DNA of 64,000 nt from Terrilactibacillus laevilacticus (GTDB taxonomy: Bacteria > Bacillota > Bacilli > Bacillales > Sporolactobacillaceae). Location: contig NZ_VDCY01000002.1 of the NCBI RefSeq assembly GCF_006517395.1, positions 124,001-188,000 of the forward strand. Direction: 5' to 3'. Made by a program: the position numbers and the translations under genes. Below are positions 56,661 through 64,000 of this stretch, piece after piece (the first letter of the stretch is position 1; each line of letters opens with the position of its first letter). The notes under the pieces were generated by a model. It had not been told where the DNA came from. It saw only the letters and a list, made by a program, of their open reading frames with translations, and did no database searches.

Positions 56661-57350
56661 TTATCTACTCATCGTTTGATGTTTATTTAAGTGTTGTTTT
56701 TTATTTTTCTTCTTATTGTTATTGATAAGATAGCCAGCGAAGACAACTAAAAGGGCAAACAAAACAGCTATCCCTTTATTTATTAAGTCTGTTTGGAACC
56801 ATTGATCAATTAATTGGTCTTTAAAGATCATTTCACCAGCAGTATAGCCTAATATAGCCGCACCAATGGTCACAATGATAGAGAACCTTTCCATTAACTT
56901 CATTAATAACTGACTTCCCCAAATAATAAGAGGCATACTTATCGCTAAACCAATAATGATGAGAAAGACATTACCATGTGCAGCTCCAGCGATGGCCACA
57001 ACATTATCTAGGCTCATGACAAAATCAGCAATAATAATGGTGCGGACAGCACCAAATAAGGTTGAACTACTTTTTAAGTCTGGATCTTCATTACTCGTTA
57101 ATAAATGAATCGCAATATAGAGTAATAGAATGCCTCCAATCATATTTAACAATGGGAGTTCAAGAAGCCAGAAAGCGATAAACGTGAGAATAATTCTTAG
57201 CAGTATCGCTCCGCCACTTCCTAATAATATGGCCGGCCGCTGCTTTTCTTTAGGTAAGTTTCGACAAGCAAGGGCGATAACAACGGCATTATCTCCGCTT
57301 AGCACTATATCAATAATAATAATACTTAATAATCCAATTAAAAAAGTCAT
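56661..57350 (-). CDS. TerC family membrane protein (YjbE type)
   Basis: 229 residues with seven predicted membrane segments and a K/N-rich C-terminal tail. The acidic motifs IVLSGDNAVVIALACRNLP (about 15-33) and DFVMSLDNVVAIAGAA (about 108-123) are the TerC signatures. TerC proteins have been linked to Mn2+ export, also for secreted enzymes. The sequence is closest, from memory, to B. subtilis YjbE. No yybP-ykoY-like manganese riboswitch was found upstream. Confidence 0.9.
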   Translation of the reverse strand: MTFLIGLLSIIIIDIVLSGDNAVVIALACRNLPKEKQRPAILLGSGGAILLRIILTFIAFWLLELPLLNMIGGILLLYIAIHLLTSNEDPDLKSSSTLFGAVRTIIIADFVMSLDNVVAIAGAAHGNVFLIIIGLAISMPLIIWGSQLLMKLMERFSIIVTIGAAILGYTAGEMIFKDQLIDQWFQTDLINKGIAVLFALLVVFAGYLINNNKKKNKKQHLNKHQTMSR

Positions 57351-57615
57351 TATATTTTACATCTCCAGTATATCTTCATAAGGTCATATATAAAGTATAC
57401 CTTCATTTACCCTTCTACTCAATGGTTATGCGTGGGTGGATATGAAGATTTATCCTACACCAACACCATCTTTTAAGGATAAGGGGGTTCAAAGAAGATC
57501 AAACCCACTCAACTTAAAAAATTAGGTATAATTAAAGTTACAGTCAGAGACCGCAGCTTTATTACATCGCTTGAGGTCTGCTATTAGACAGATCATGAGA
57601 GAAAAAGGTGACCAT

Positions 57616-58680
57616 ATGGATTTCCAAATCGATTTTTTATCGTTTTTTGTGATACAAGTCAACGGTAAAGAAGATCAACTTAATAAAAGCTTTAAACACT
57701 TTCAAACTCTGGATCGAGATGACTATGAAACAAGTCGTCTTAAAGACTTTTTAGATGGTATACTTGCAAAAATTGTGAAACGAAAAGTGGACAAGCATCC
57801 AAAATCAGATCAAGTGTCAACTAAGCTCGGTTATTTTATTGTAGAGCCGGGTCATGAGCTAACCTCAAACCCAAACTATAATTTATTTCATCGAACACTC
57901 ATAGCGAACACGAAAGAAGAGTTTAAAACCCAGAGCGAGGACCTTATACGACTTTATTTGGATACCAGTGCCGTTCGAGGCGGTGCCTTCCTAGTAGCAA
58001 CAGCCGTTCCAAGAAAATATTTTGATGACCGGTTTCTCTTTATTATGAAATGCGATTTTGAACCCAAAGTCGCTTCCATAACAGACGAAGCCTCGCTTAT
58101 TCATAAAGTTGAAATGGCGATTACAACAAAGAATATGAAATCGATCCAATATCCCTACATGCCTGAGGAGAGCATGATTGAGGAAACTGAAATTAAGATC
58201 CATCAAGCTTCCCATGCTCGTTATTTCGAAGACTTTTTAAAATTCGTGGATTATGAAGAATCCATGCCAATGATCATGAAGGAACAAGTCAAAACAATGG
58301 TACAGGAGCATTTCCATGAGGAACTGCCCGAGGAAAGCCCAGAGCGTCAAGCATTTGAAGAAGCGATGGAAATATGGGAATCAAGTGAAAAACGTGATAT
58401 TCAAGAAAGGCTCACAACGGAACAAGTTGTTGAAGCCACTGCTCAAATCGTTGAACATACACCTGATGCTGAATTACAAATGAAAGTTGGAAATACAACC
58501 GTCAAAGGCCTGCTCGCTGATTTTGGCGAAAACCTGCATCTTGCGAAAGTGAATGGACGGTATGTCCTCGTTGTAGAAGCAGAATCCATCCAGTTTGAAA
58601 AAGGATTTTCACCTATAGAATTTCATAAGCCAGATGATTTGCATCGCTTAGTTGAGAGGATTGGGAAGAAAGGTTTCTGA
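57616..58680 (+). CDS. DUF3900 family protein
   Basis: Unknown function; conserved in Bacillaceae. About 354 residues, soluble, E- and K-rich. Opening MDFQIDFLSFFVIQVNGKED, then LRYLDTSAVRGGAF-like text (YLDTSAVRGGAFLVATA) and MKSIQYPYMPEESMIEE with KIHQASHARYFEDFLKFV are family text. The ATG at 57616 follows AAAAGGTG. A TATAAT at 57527-57532 could be its -10 box. Standing alone between divergent yjbE-type and convergent arsR genes. Confidence 0.85.
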   Translation: MDFQIDFLSFFVIQVNGKEDQLNKSFKHFQTLDRDDYETSRLKDFLDGILAKIVKRKVDKHPKSDQVSTKLGYFIVEPGHELTSNPNYNLFHRTLIANTKEEFKTQSEDLIRLYLDTSAVRGGAFLVATAVPRKYFDDRFLFIMKCDFEPKVASITDEASLIHKVEMAITTKNMKSIQYPYMPEESMIEETEIKIHQASHARYFEDFLKFVDYEESMPMIMKEQVKTMVQEHFHEELPEESPERQAFEEAMEIWESSEKRDIQERLTTEQVVEATAQIVEHTPDAELQMKVGNTTVKGLLADFGENLHLAKVNGRYVLVVEAESIQFEKGFSPIEFHKPDDLHRLVERIGKKGF

Positions 58681-58797
58681 CAGTTAACTTATAGAGATTC
58701 GTTATCCCACACTCCTCTTTCATCTTAAAAAATACTTAAAAAAAAGAAAACGCATTATTGTCAGTGGAGTGGTACGTGGCTTTAAAGAATTAATTCT

Positions 58798-58840
58798 AAA
58801 AAAATTCCCAAAAGTTAGAGTTTCACTCTCATTTTCGGGG
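58798..58840 (-). terminator. Terminator of the SRPBCC-arsR pair
   Basis: Minus-strand hairpin with AGAGT/ACTCT at the tip, AAAA/TTTT and CCC/GGG below, followed by AATTTTTTT. Confidence 0.75.
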
Positions 58841-58860
58841 TCCAGTACAAAAGAAGGGAT

Positions 58861-59205
58861 TTATTTGTCATCATCCTGTGTATCTTTATTATTTTCAACA
58901 ACATACTTAAGAATCGATAACTTGTTCGTCCAGAATTGTTCATAATACGCGAGCCATTCCTTTAATTCTGTTAATGGTTCTGGATGAAGGCGGTAGCGTT
59001 TTTCCCTCCCGACCTTTCGTCCACTGACAAGATTTGCTTCAGATAAAATAACAAGATGCTTGGCAATGGCCGTACGAGTCATTGGGAAATGGGCCGTTAT
59101 TTCTGATATCGGCAATTCTTTTTTAGAAAGTAATTTTAATACGTCTCTCCGTGTGGGATCAGCAATTGCTTGAAAGACATCATGCTTTTTTGCTGATTGC
59201 GCCAT
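58861..59205 (-). CDS. ArsR/SmtB-type transcriptional regulator
   Basis: 114-residue winged-helix repressor. VFQAIADPTRRDVLKLLSKKELPISEI, recognition helix MTRTAIAKHLVILSEANLVSGRKVGREKRYRL. No cysteine or histidine metal site is visible in the recognition helix (no CxC), so it is probably of the non-metal group that is paired with SRPBCC proteins. Its ATG overlaps the stop of the upstream gene (TAATG), so the two are coupled. Confidence 0.92.
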   Translation of the reverse strand: MAQSAKKHDVFQAIADPTRRDVLKLLSKKELPISEITAHFPMTRTAIAKHLVILSEANLVSGRKVGREKRYRLHPEPLTELKEWLAYYEQFWTNKLSILKYVVENNKDTQDDDK

Positions 59206-59636
59206 TACTTTTCAACAACCTTTCGAAGGCTTTCAACCATTTTCGCCCAGCCGTGATTCATTCTGTCACGAATAACGGAGCTTTTCTCGTTCGCTTTCGG
59301 CAGAATGTCATTAGGATGCTTCCATCCTCCGTGGATAAGGGTGAATTCTGTCTTTCCATCCAATTCCTTTAACAAAAAAGATACAACCCACCCGTCAAGA
59401 TCCCAGGTAAATGACAGTTTGTTGGGAGGATCAAATTCTAAGACTTTACACGGCGAAGGTCCAAACGGTGTTTGTAAATGAAATTCATATCCGATCTCCG
59501 GCTGAAAATCATTCGGCATGAACCATGTTTCAATACCTTCTGAAGTAGCAGCGTAGTCCCAAACTTTTTGGATCGGTGCATCGATTAGAACGGTTTGTTT
59601 GATATCTGGAATCTGTGCTTGATGATTCTTATCCAA
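59205..59636 (-). CDS. SRPBCC (AHSA1/START-like) domain protein
   Basis: 143-residue ligand-binding-type protein of the Aha1-C/SRPBCC superfamily. [26 protein letters not shown] is the family opening; [20 protein letters not shown] and [10 protein letters not shown] follow. Ligand unknown. TTG start with AAAAGGAG 7-8 nt upstream. It is the first gene of a two-gene unit with the ArsR-type regulator, a frequent pairing where the regulator controls the unit. Confidence 0.9.
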   Translation of the reverse strand: MDKNHQAQIPDIKQTVLIDAPIQKVWDYAATSEGIETWFMPNDFQPEIGYEFHLQTPFGPSPCKVLEFDPPNKLSFTWDLDGWVVSFLLKELDGKTEFTLIHGGWKHPNDILPKANEKSSVIRDRMNHGWAKMVESLRKVVEK

Positions 59637-59743
59637 AATTATCTCTCCTTTTATATGAAATGTAAAACCTTTTGGTTGTGCTTTAGATTATATAACACTA
59701 TTTGGTTTCATGTCAAATAGGAGGAAGTGATCAAAAAGAAAAG

Positions 59744-59891
59744 AAAACTTGCCGATTGGCTAGCCTATAAGGCGCTAGAAAAGAGGCTTAGAATGTGTCA
59801 CTACGGCTTCGCCTTATAGGCAACTCGATGCTTAATCGAAGAAGATGATGCAAGTTGCGCTTATACTTTAAATTTTTATACTTCTTAAAGT
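59744..59891 (+). repeat. R2 repeat copy f (long form)
   Basis: GAAAACTTGCCGATTGGC at the left; 12-bp inverted repeat GCCTATAAGGCG (59763-59774) / CGCCTTATAGGC (59810-59821); CGATGCTTAATCG hairpin; end CTTCTTAAAGTGC against the fbp terminator. Confidence 0.75.
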
Positions 59892-59892
59892 G

Positions 59893-59928
59893 CAAAAAAA
59901 CCGTGGTGATAAGAATATCAACCGCGGC
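59893..59928 (-). terminator. Intrinsic terminator, likely of fbp
   Basis: Minus-strand CCGCGGTTGATA/TATCACCACGG stem with loop TTCT, then TTTTTTT. R1 copy L lies between it and the fbp stop codon. Confidence 0.85.
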
Positions 59929-59935
59929 TATTTTA

Positions 59936-60090
59936 GTGCGTGTTCAAAAAGGCGACAAATTAGAAGCAAGAAGATCAAGGCGGCGCTGTTTTGAGGACCG
60001 GAATGTAGGTTTTTGCTACATGAGGACCGGAAAAACAAGCCAACGCCGAGATTCGTAGCTTATCATTTGGTGACTTTTTGAACATCCTCT
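59936..60090 (-). mobile_element. R1 copy L (short-short), reverse
   Basis: 155 bp with exact TTTA duplications at 59932-59935 and 60091-60094; 6 bp from the fbp stop. Confidence 0.9.
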
Positions 60091-60096
60091 TTTAGT

Positions 60097-62034
60097 TCAA
60101 TATTTCATATATTTATATTCTAAAAGATCATTTAACACAGATATTTGTTCAAGTAATTTCTTTCCGACATTGGTTTCTAATATTTTCTTTCGTCTAAGCT
60201 CTCTGTCGACGAGCCTTTTTACAGATAAAATATCCGCGCCGTTTTTAAGAACATCTTCTTTTGATGTAAATGGTTTATGGGCGACAAGCTGCATACCATA
60301 TGAATTGTATAATAATGTATAACCAGCGATGCCTGTTTTCGGTTGATAGGCTTTTGAGAACCCCCCATCGATCACGATCATTTTACCGTTAGCCTTAATT
60401 GGATTTTCTCCATTTATTTCTTCAACTGGCGTGTGGCCATTGATAATGTGCCCTTGATCAGGATCTAAATCAAATTCTTCCAAGATTTTCTTACATGTAT
60501 CTTCTTGTTCACGCAAGTGATAATATGGGTTTTTATGCTCAATGTGTGTTTCTTTTTCTTTAATAAAATATCTTTCAAATGTCGTCATATCCTTTTTGCC
60601 AAAAAGCGACGAATTTTCACCTGTCCATAAATACCAAATCATGTCGGTTGCAAGATCATCTGTTTCCTCTGGGTGCGCAAAGCTATAGCGTAAGTAGTGT
60701 TCAAATGTATCAAGTAAGTTTTTCCCAGAGTATTCTTTTCCTTCTATCGTCATATTCTTCATCGTGCCATCTTCATTTAAAGGGATGCACCCATGTATGA
60801 GCAGATTTCCATTATATTTTAAATAAAGACTCCCTTTTCTTATGAGAAAATTCATATGTCTCGAAAGTTTTTCTGAATGCTGAATCGCAAACAATAATTT
60901 TTCAATCACTTGCTCTTCTTCTTTTAAAAGCTGCTCAGGATGTTCTGGGTTAATTGTCGCAAAGCATGTATTTTGTAATGGATAGGTTTCACCATGGAGC
61001 CTGATCGTCATTTGATCGTAATCAATGTTGTTAAGCAATAATCTATGGTTCATTTCAAAATCCGGACGCCTCTGTATGATTGGCATTTCTAACTTAAATT
61101 GAATGATCGAGATCGCTTGATGAATTTTTGTAATTTGTAAAATTTCATCTTCGGAAATATCTTTGTCACTGGAACTCAATTTTGGCCTGAAAGCCGGATT
61201 ATCACCGTAATATTTCTCCGCTAGATTGAGAAGTGGTCTTAAATTTATACCATAAACATCTTCAATAATGTCTAAATTGTCATACCTCGCACAGATCCGG
61301 ATAATATTGGCTAGGCACACTTTTGAACCCGCATACGCACCGATCCATAAGATATCATGATTCCCCCATTGAATGTCAACGGAGTGGTACCCCATTAATG
61401 TATTCATGATTCTGGCTGGATCAGGACCACGGTCGTAGATATCCCCCACAACATGCAGATGATCAACGACCAATCTCTGAATGGTGTAGGCGAGTCCTGT
61501 AATCAGTTTATCTGCTTGACCGAGAGACATAATACGTTGAATAATTTTTGTGTAGTAGCTTTTTTTATCCGTGAATTCATCCGTTTTGTATAACAGTTCT
61601 TCTATAATATAGACAAATTGTTCGGGCAATGCTTTACGTACTTTGGAGCGTGTGTATTTCGATGCTGCAAATGAAACTAATTTAATCATGCATTCAATGG
61701 TTTTTGCATACCAATGGTTGAGGCTCTGAGGATCTTCAAACAAGTTTTTCATAAGTAATATCTTATCTTCAGGATAATAAACGAGTGTCGCAAACTCGTC
61801 GACCTCTTTACTTGAAAGTTCCTCTTTAAAAAGGTCTTTGATTTTTTCTTTAACATTTCCAGATCCGTTCCTTAAAACATGTTGAAACGCTCTATACTCT
61901 CCATGCAAGTCACTGACAAAGTGCTCCGTTCCTTTCGGTAAGTTTAAGATAGCTTCTAGATTGATAATCTCGGTGACTACTTTTTCTTCGCAATCATATT
62001 TCTCAGCGAGTAAATCTAAATACTTTGTATCCAT
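60097..62034 (-). CDS. fbp: Fructose-1,6-bisphosphatase, class III
   Basis: Gluconeogenic phosphatase of the Firmicutes (YydE/Fbp) type. About 645 residues with a metallophosphoesterase core: [46 protein letters not shown] and [10 protein letters not shown]-like [14 protein letters not shown]. The ATG at 62034 follows GAGGGG; an ATG two codons earlier abuts it. R1 copies flank the gene on both sides. As glpX is absent at its usual locus, this may be the main fructose bisphosphatase, an inference limited to this window. Confidence 0.96.
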   Translation of the reverse strand: MDTKYLDLLAEKYDCEEKVVTEIINLEAILNLPKGTEHFVSDLHGEYRAFQHVLRNGSGNVKEKIKDLFKEELSSKEVDEFATLVYYPEDKILLMKNLFEDPQSLNHWYAKTIECMIKLVSFAASKYTRSKVRKALPEQFVYIIEELLYKTDEFTDKKSYYTKIIQRIMSLGQADKLITGLAYTIQRLVVDHLHVVGDIYDRGPDPARIMNTLMGYHSVDIQWGNHDILWIGAYAGSKVCLANIIRICARYDNLDIIEDVYGINLRPLLNLAEKYYGDNPAFRPKLSSSDKDISEDEILQITKIHQAISIIQFKLEMPIIQRRPDFEMNHRLLLNNIDYDQMTIRLHGETYPLQNTCFATINPEHPEQLLKEEEQVIEKLLFAIQHSEKLSRHMNFLIRKGSLYLKYNGNLLIHGCIPLNEDGTMKNMTIEGKEYSGKNLLDTFEHYLRYSFAHPEETDDLATDMIWYLWTGENSSLFGKKDMTTFERYFIKEKETHIEHKNPYYHLREQEDTCKKILEEFDLDPDQGHIINGHTPVEEINGENPIKANGKMIVIDGGFSKAYQPKTGIAGYTLLYNSYGMQLVAHKPFTSKEDVLKNGADILSVKRLVDRELRRKKILETNVGKKLLEQISVLNDLLEYKYMKY

Positions 62035-62112
62035 CTGCATCCCCTCATATTGAACGAATTAAATATTGCAATAAAGATTGTAGGAGATCTCAAAAGATGA
62101 AACTTCCTTATA

Positions 62113-62327
62113 TTGCGTGTTCAAAAAGGCGACAAATGAAAAGGGTTACTGGCTAAGTACGCTGGCATCCTGCCAGAACGCCAGTACTAGCCCGTCCTTG
62201 GCGTCGGAAGATCAAGGCGGCGCTGTTTTGAGGACCGGAATGTAGGTTTTTGCTACATGAGGACTGGAAAAACAAGCCAACGCCGAGATTCGCAGCTTAT
62301 CATTTGGTGACTATTTGAACAACCTCT
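62113..62327 (-). mobile_element. R1 copy M (short left arm, long right arm), reverse
   Basis: 215-bp hybrid complementary to copy H: long right arm (GGGTTACTGGCTAAGTACGC...) with short left arm. TATA duplications at 62109-62112 and 62328-62331. About 80 bp upstream of the fbp start. Confidence 0.88.
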
Positions 62328-62580
62328 TATATTATTATACTATTCATAGACGGAAAACTCCTGCTATTTGGTTCATTTTAAAGATGCATATATAGTATGG
62401 GAGACGTTGGAAGAGAGGGTTAGACTGGTTTCTGCCGCTTGGTCATGGTTGTGGTAGACTAATAAAGTCATTCATCATGTGTCGAAATGCGGATGATTTT
62501 ATAGAAAGCAGAAAGAGATGAAAATTTAAGACTATAACACGATTATAATAGGGAGATTTCTTGAATAATCTCTTAAATAA
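62328..62580. other. Intergenic, no gene seen
   Basis: No supported frame. No clear promoter for fbp was resolved here or in 62041-62112. Confidence 0.3.
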
Positions 62581-62624
62581 GCCCCCCTTCCCTTCAATAC
62601 CTAAATCATTGGGATGGGGGGTTC
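62581..62624 (-). terminator. Strong GC hairpin after the second EamA gene
   Basis: CCCCCCTTCCC/GGGATGGGGGG stem, 18-nt loop; the following T-run on the minus strand is poor (CTTATTT). Confidence 0.6.
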
Positions 62625-62628
62625 TGTT

Positions 62629-63540
62629 TTAAGCTCTCTCTAACTTCGGCTTCATAATGAGCTGTTTGATTATTTTAAAGTTAGCTAGGGCAACACCACA
62701 AATAATGATCCCCCCACCTACGATTGAGATCCATGATACTTGTTCACGGTAGATCATAGCTCCCACAAACAAAGCAAGAAATGGCGAAATATATAGCCAT
62801 GTGGATGGAAATAAGGGATTGGTATTCATCACTAGCCAGTAATAAAGCGAATGAGCGATCATTGAGCCAAGAATGATCAGATATAAAAGAGCCATGACGG
62901 CATGACTATGTTGAAATAAAAGGAATTGATGATCTTCTGTTAAAAAAGACAAGATTAATAACATGAAACTCCCGTGCATCATCTGTGCTCCATTCATCGC
63001 GACAGACGATGTTCCCTCCAATACTTTCATCACTTTTTTACTGTAGAGGGTGGCTGATGCAAAAAATATTTGCGAAATCAAAACAGCTATACAACCCATA
63101 AACCAATACACCGACGCATTTGAAGAAATGTTTGGCCATAAGAGGACCAAAACACCTACAAAAGCTGTACCGCAGCCTATCTTAGATAATACCGATACCG
63201 TCTCTTTTAATATCATTGTTTGTACCAAAATGATGAGAATAGGTGCCATCGCAGACAAAACAGCAACAATGCCGGAAGCGACATATTGTTCTGCCCAGTA
63301 GGATGCCGCAAATACAGAAAATGTCAGCCCCATCCCGGTTAAAAACATTTCTTTTTTTAACAATAATGAAAACGAGACTTGTTTTTTACTTTTCATCCAT
63401 AACAGAATCATGAATCCTGCGACAAAGAACCGAACACCAGCAGAAAAAAATGGCGGTGCCCCCGAATCGACTCCTATTTTAATAGCTAAAAAAGTTGTTC
63501 CAAATATCATACACATAATAGTGTAATTGATGATGACCAT
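62629..63540 (-). CDS. EamA/DMT family transporter (YcxC type)
   Basis: 303 residues with ten predicted membrane helices in two EamA repeats (TIMCMIFGTTFLAIKIGVDSG, and AVLISQIFFASATLYSKKVM in repeat two). It is divergent from a MocR-type regulator gene, the same arrangement as B. subtilis ycxC-ycxD. MocR regulators often control an adjacent transporter or PLP-linked gene. GGAGGGG precedes the ATG. Substrate unknown. Confidence 0.9.
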   Translation of the reverse strand: MVIINYTIMCMIFGTTFLAIKIGVDSGAPPFFSAGVRFFVAGFMILLWMKSKKQVSFSLLLKKEMFLTGMGLTFSVFAASYWAEQYVASGIVAVLSAMAPILIILVQTMILKETVSVLSKIGCGTAFVGVLVLLWPNISSNASVYWFMGCIAVLISQIFFASATLYSKKVMKVLEGTSSVAMNGAQMMHGSFMLLILSFLTEDHQFLLFQHSHAVMALLYLIILGSMIAHSLYYWLVMNTNPLFPSTWLYISPFLALFVGAMIYREQVSWISIVGGGIIICGVALANFKIIKQLIMKPKLERA

Positions 63541-63565
63541 TGCTTAAGCCCCTCCTTTTTTAAAC

Positions 63566-63610
63566 ATTATAAAAGGAGGCACATAGAACAGTTTTTATTC
63601 TATAGAACAG
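63566..63610. promoter_or_regulatory. Divergent control region with direct repeats ATAGAACAG
   Basis: Two exact 9-bp direct repeats at 63583-63591 and 63602-63610, 19 bp apart. A minus-strand TATAAT (63571-63566) is the probable -10 of the transporter gene; the repeats overlap where its -35 would be (no good hexamer). MocR proteins such as GabR and PdxR bind direct repeats, so this is the likely operator. Confidence 0.6.
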
Positions 63611-63673
63611 ATGGAATCGACTATGTTAGAATGAAAAAAGGGATAGATACTTTAAAAAGGGCGGTGATTTCTG

Positions 63674-64000
63674 ATGGCGATCGTTAAACAAACTCTTCCA
63701 CTCTATCAGCAAGTTTATCAAGATATTCTCAGCCGAATCCAATCCGCAGAATGGAAGCCGGGAGACAAACTTCCTTCTGTTCGGACGCTAGCACGTGAGA
63801 GAAGCATTCATCGTTTAACGGTGTTAAAGGCTTACCAATTATTAATGAACGATGACTGGGTCTATGTCAAAGACAAATCTGGATATTATGTGGGGAGCCA
63901 AAGTCAACATCATTTCACCGATCATTCAAATCCCATTGTCCACTCTTTAGTTCAAAAAAACCATTTATCAGAAATACATCAAGCCGATGTCACGTTTCAA
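63674..64000 (+). CDS. MocR-type GntR regulator (N-terminal part, cut by window end)
   Basis: Only the first 109 codons are present. LPLYQQVYQDILSRIQSAEWKPGDKLPSVRTLARERSIHR is a GntR winged-helix domain with the usual opening, and LTVLKAYQLLMNDDWVYVKDKSGYYVG completes it; after that the linker begins. The divergent EamA gene and the linker after residue 78 suggest the MocR subfamily with a C-terminal aminotransferase-like PLP domain, but that part lies outside the window. GGTGATT precedes the ATG. Confidence 0.85.
   Translation, partial: MAIVKQTLPLYQQVYQDILSRIQSAEWKPGDKLPSVRTLARERSIHRLTVLKAYQLLMNDDWVYVKDKSGYYVGSQSQHHFTDHSNPIVHSLVQKNHLSEIHQADVTFQ

Noticed and set aside
57351-57500. Manganese (yybP-ykoY) riboswitch before the TerC-family gene
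   Set aside because: The conserved GGGGAGTAG-type core and paired elements could not be found.
59936-62327. fbp as cargo of a composite transposon bounded by R1 copies L and M
   Set aside because: L and M each have their own different 4-bp duplications (TTTA and TATA), they are different size classes, and fbp is a conserved core gene. Independent insertions explain the arrangement.

Overview
The window is a low-GC Firmicutes chromosome segment from an endospore-forming member of the Bacillales. Evidence: spo0F, spoIIR, cwlJ and gerQ are present; most genes lie in the order of the Bacillus subtilis atp-upp-glyA to fbp arc (ywlG-ywlE-mntP-ywlC-spoIIR-prmC-prfA-tdk-rpmE-rho-murA-tal-fba-spo0F-ywjG-pyrG-rpoE-cls-argS-ywiB-speB-pbpG-ywhD-ywgA-ywfO-lipL-pta-hemQ-cwlJ-gerQ-ywdK); ribosome binding sites are strong and GGAGG-like. 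The species cannot be named from this alone. Compared with B. subtilis, rpiB (ywlF), glpX and speE are absent from their usual places, and a sulfate-assimilation/siroheme operon sits between ywiB and speB.

Layout (most genes on the minus strand): 1-922 start of the ATP synthase operon; 1501-9811 upp, glyA, ktrC and the ywl genes with spoIIR; 10305-15942 translation release, thymidine kinase, L31 and Rho; 16645-26757 murA, carbon metabolism, spo0F, pyrG with a CTP-type attenuator, rpoE and a cardiolipin synthase; 26809-30548 a glutamate/dicarboxylate symporter, argS and ywiB; 30858-37669 cysH-cysP-sat-cysC-sumT-sirB-sirC-hemD, which takes up and activates sulfate, reduces it to sulfite and makes siroheme for the sulfite reductase; 38347-52376 polyamine, cell wall, lipoate, acetate and haem genes mixed with small unknowns; 52750-64000 a chemoreceptor, germination genes, a TerC protein, fbp and a divergent EamA transporter/MocR regulator pair cut by the window end.

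The most unusual content is non-coding. At least 13 copies of a dispersed element (called R1 here) occur in intergenic gaps. R1 has imperfect terminal inverted repeats around GTTCAAAAAG, and ten copies have exact 4-bp target duplications. It is built from two arms, each in a short or a long form, giving four combinations (about 155, 215 and 270-285 bp). One R1 copy is inserted in a second repeat family (R2), whose uninterrupted copies show the empty site. R2 copies abut the T-tract of intrinsic terminators in at least five of six cases. Further repeats are a CCATCAGTGGG family (R3), one GC-rich palindromic repeat (R4) and a 19-unit tandem array between tdk and rpmE. No transposase, tRNA, rRNA, CRISPR or prophage gene was seen. 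R1 therefore looks like a non-autonomous mobile element mobilised in trans.

Start codons were chosen mainly by ribosome binding site and family length; where they differ from the longest frame this is stated. Promoters, operators and terminators were read by eye.
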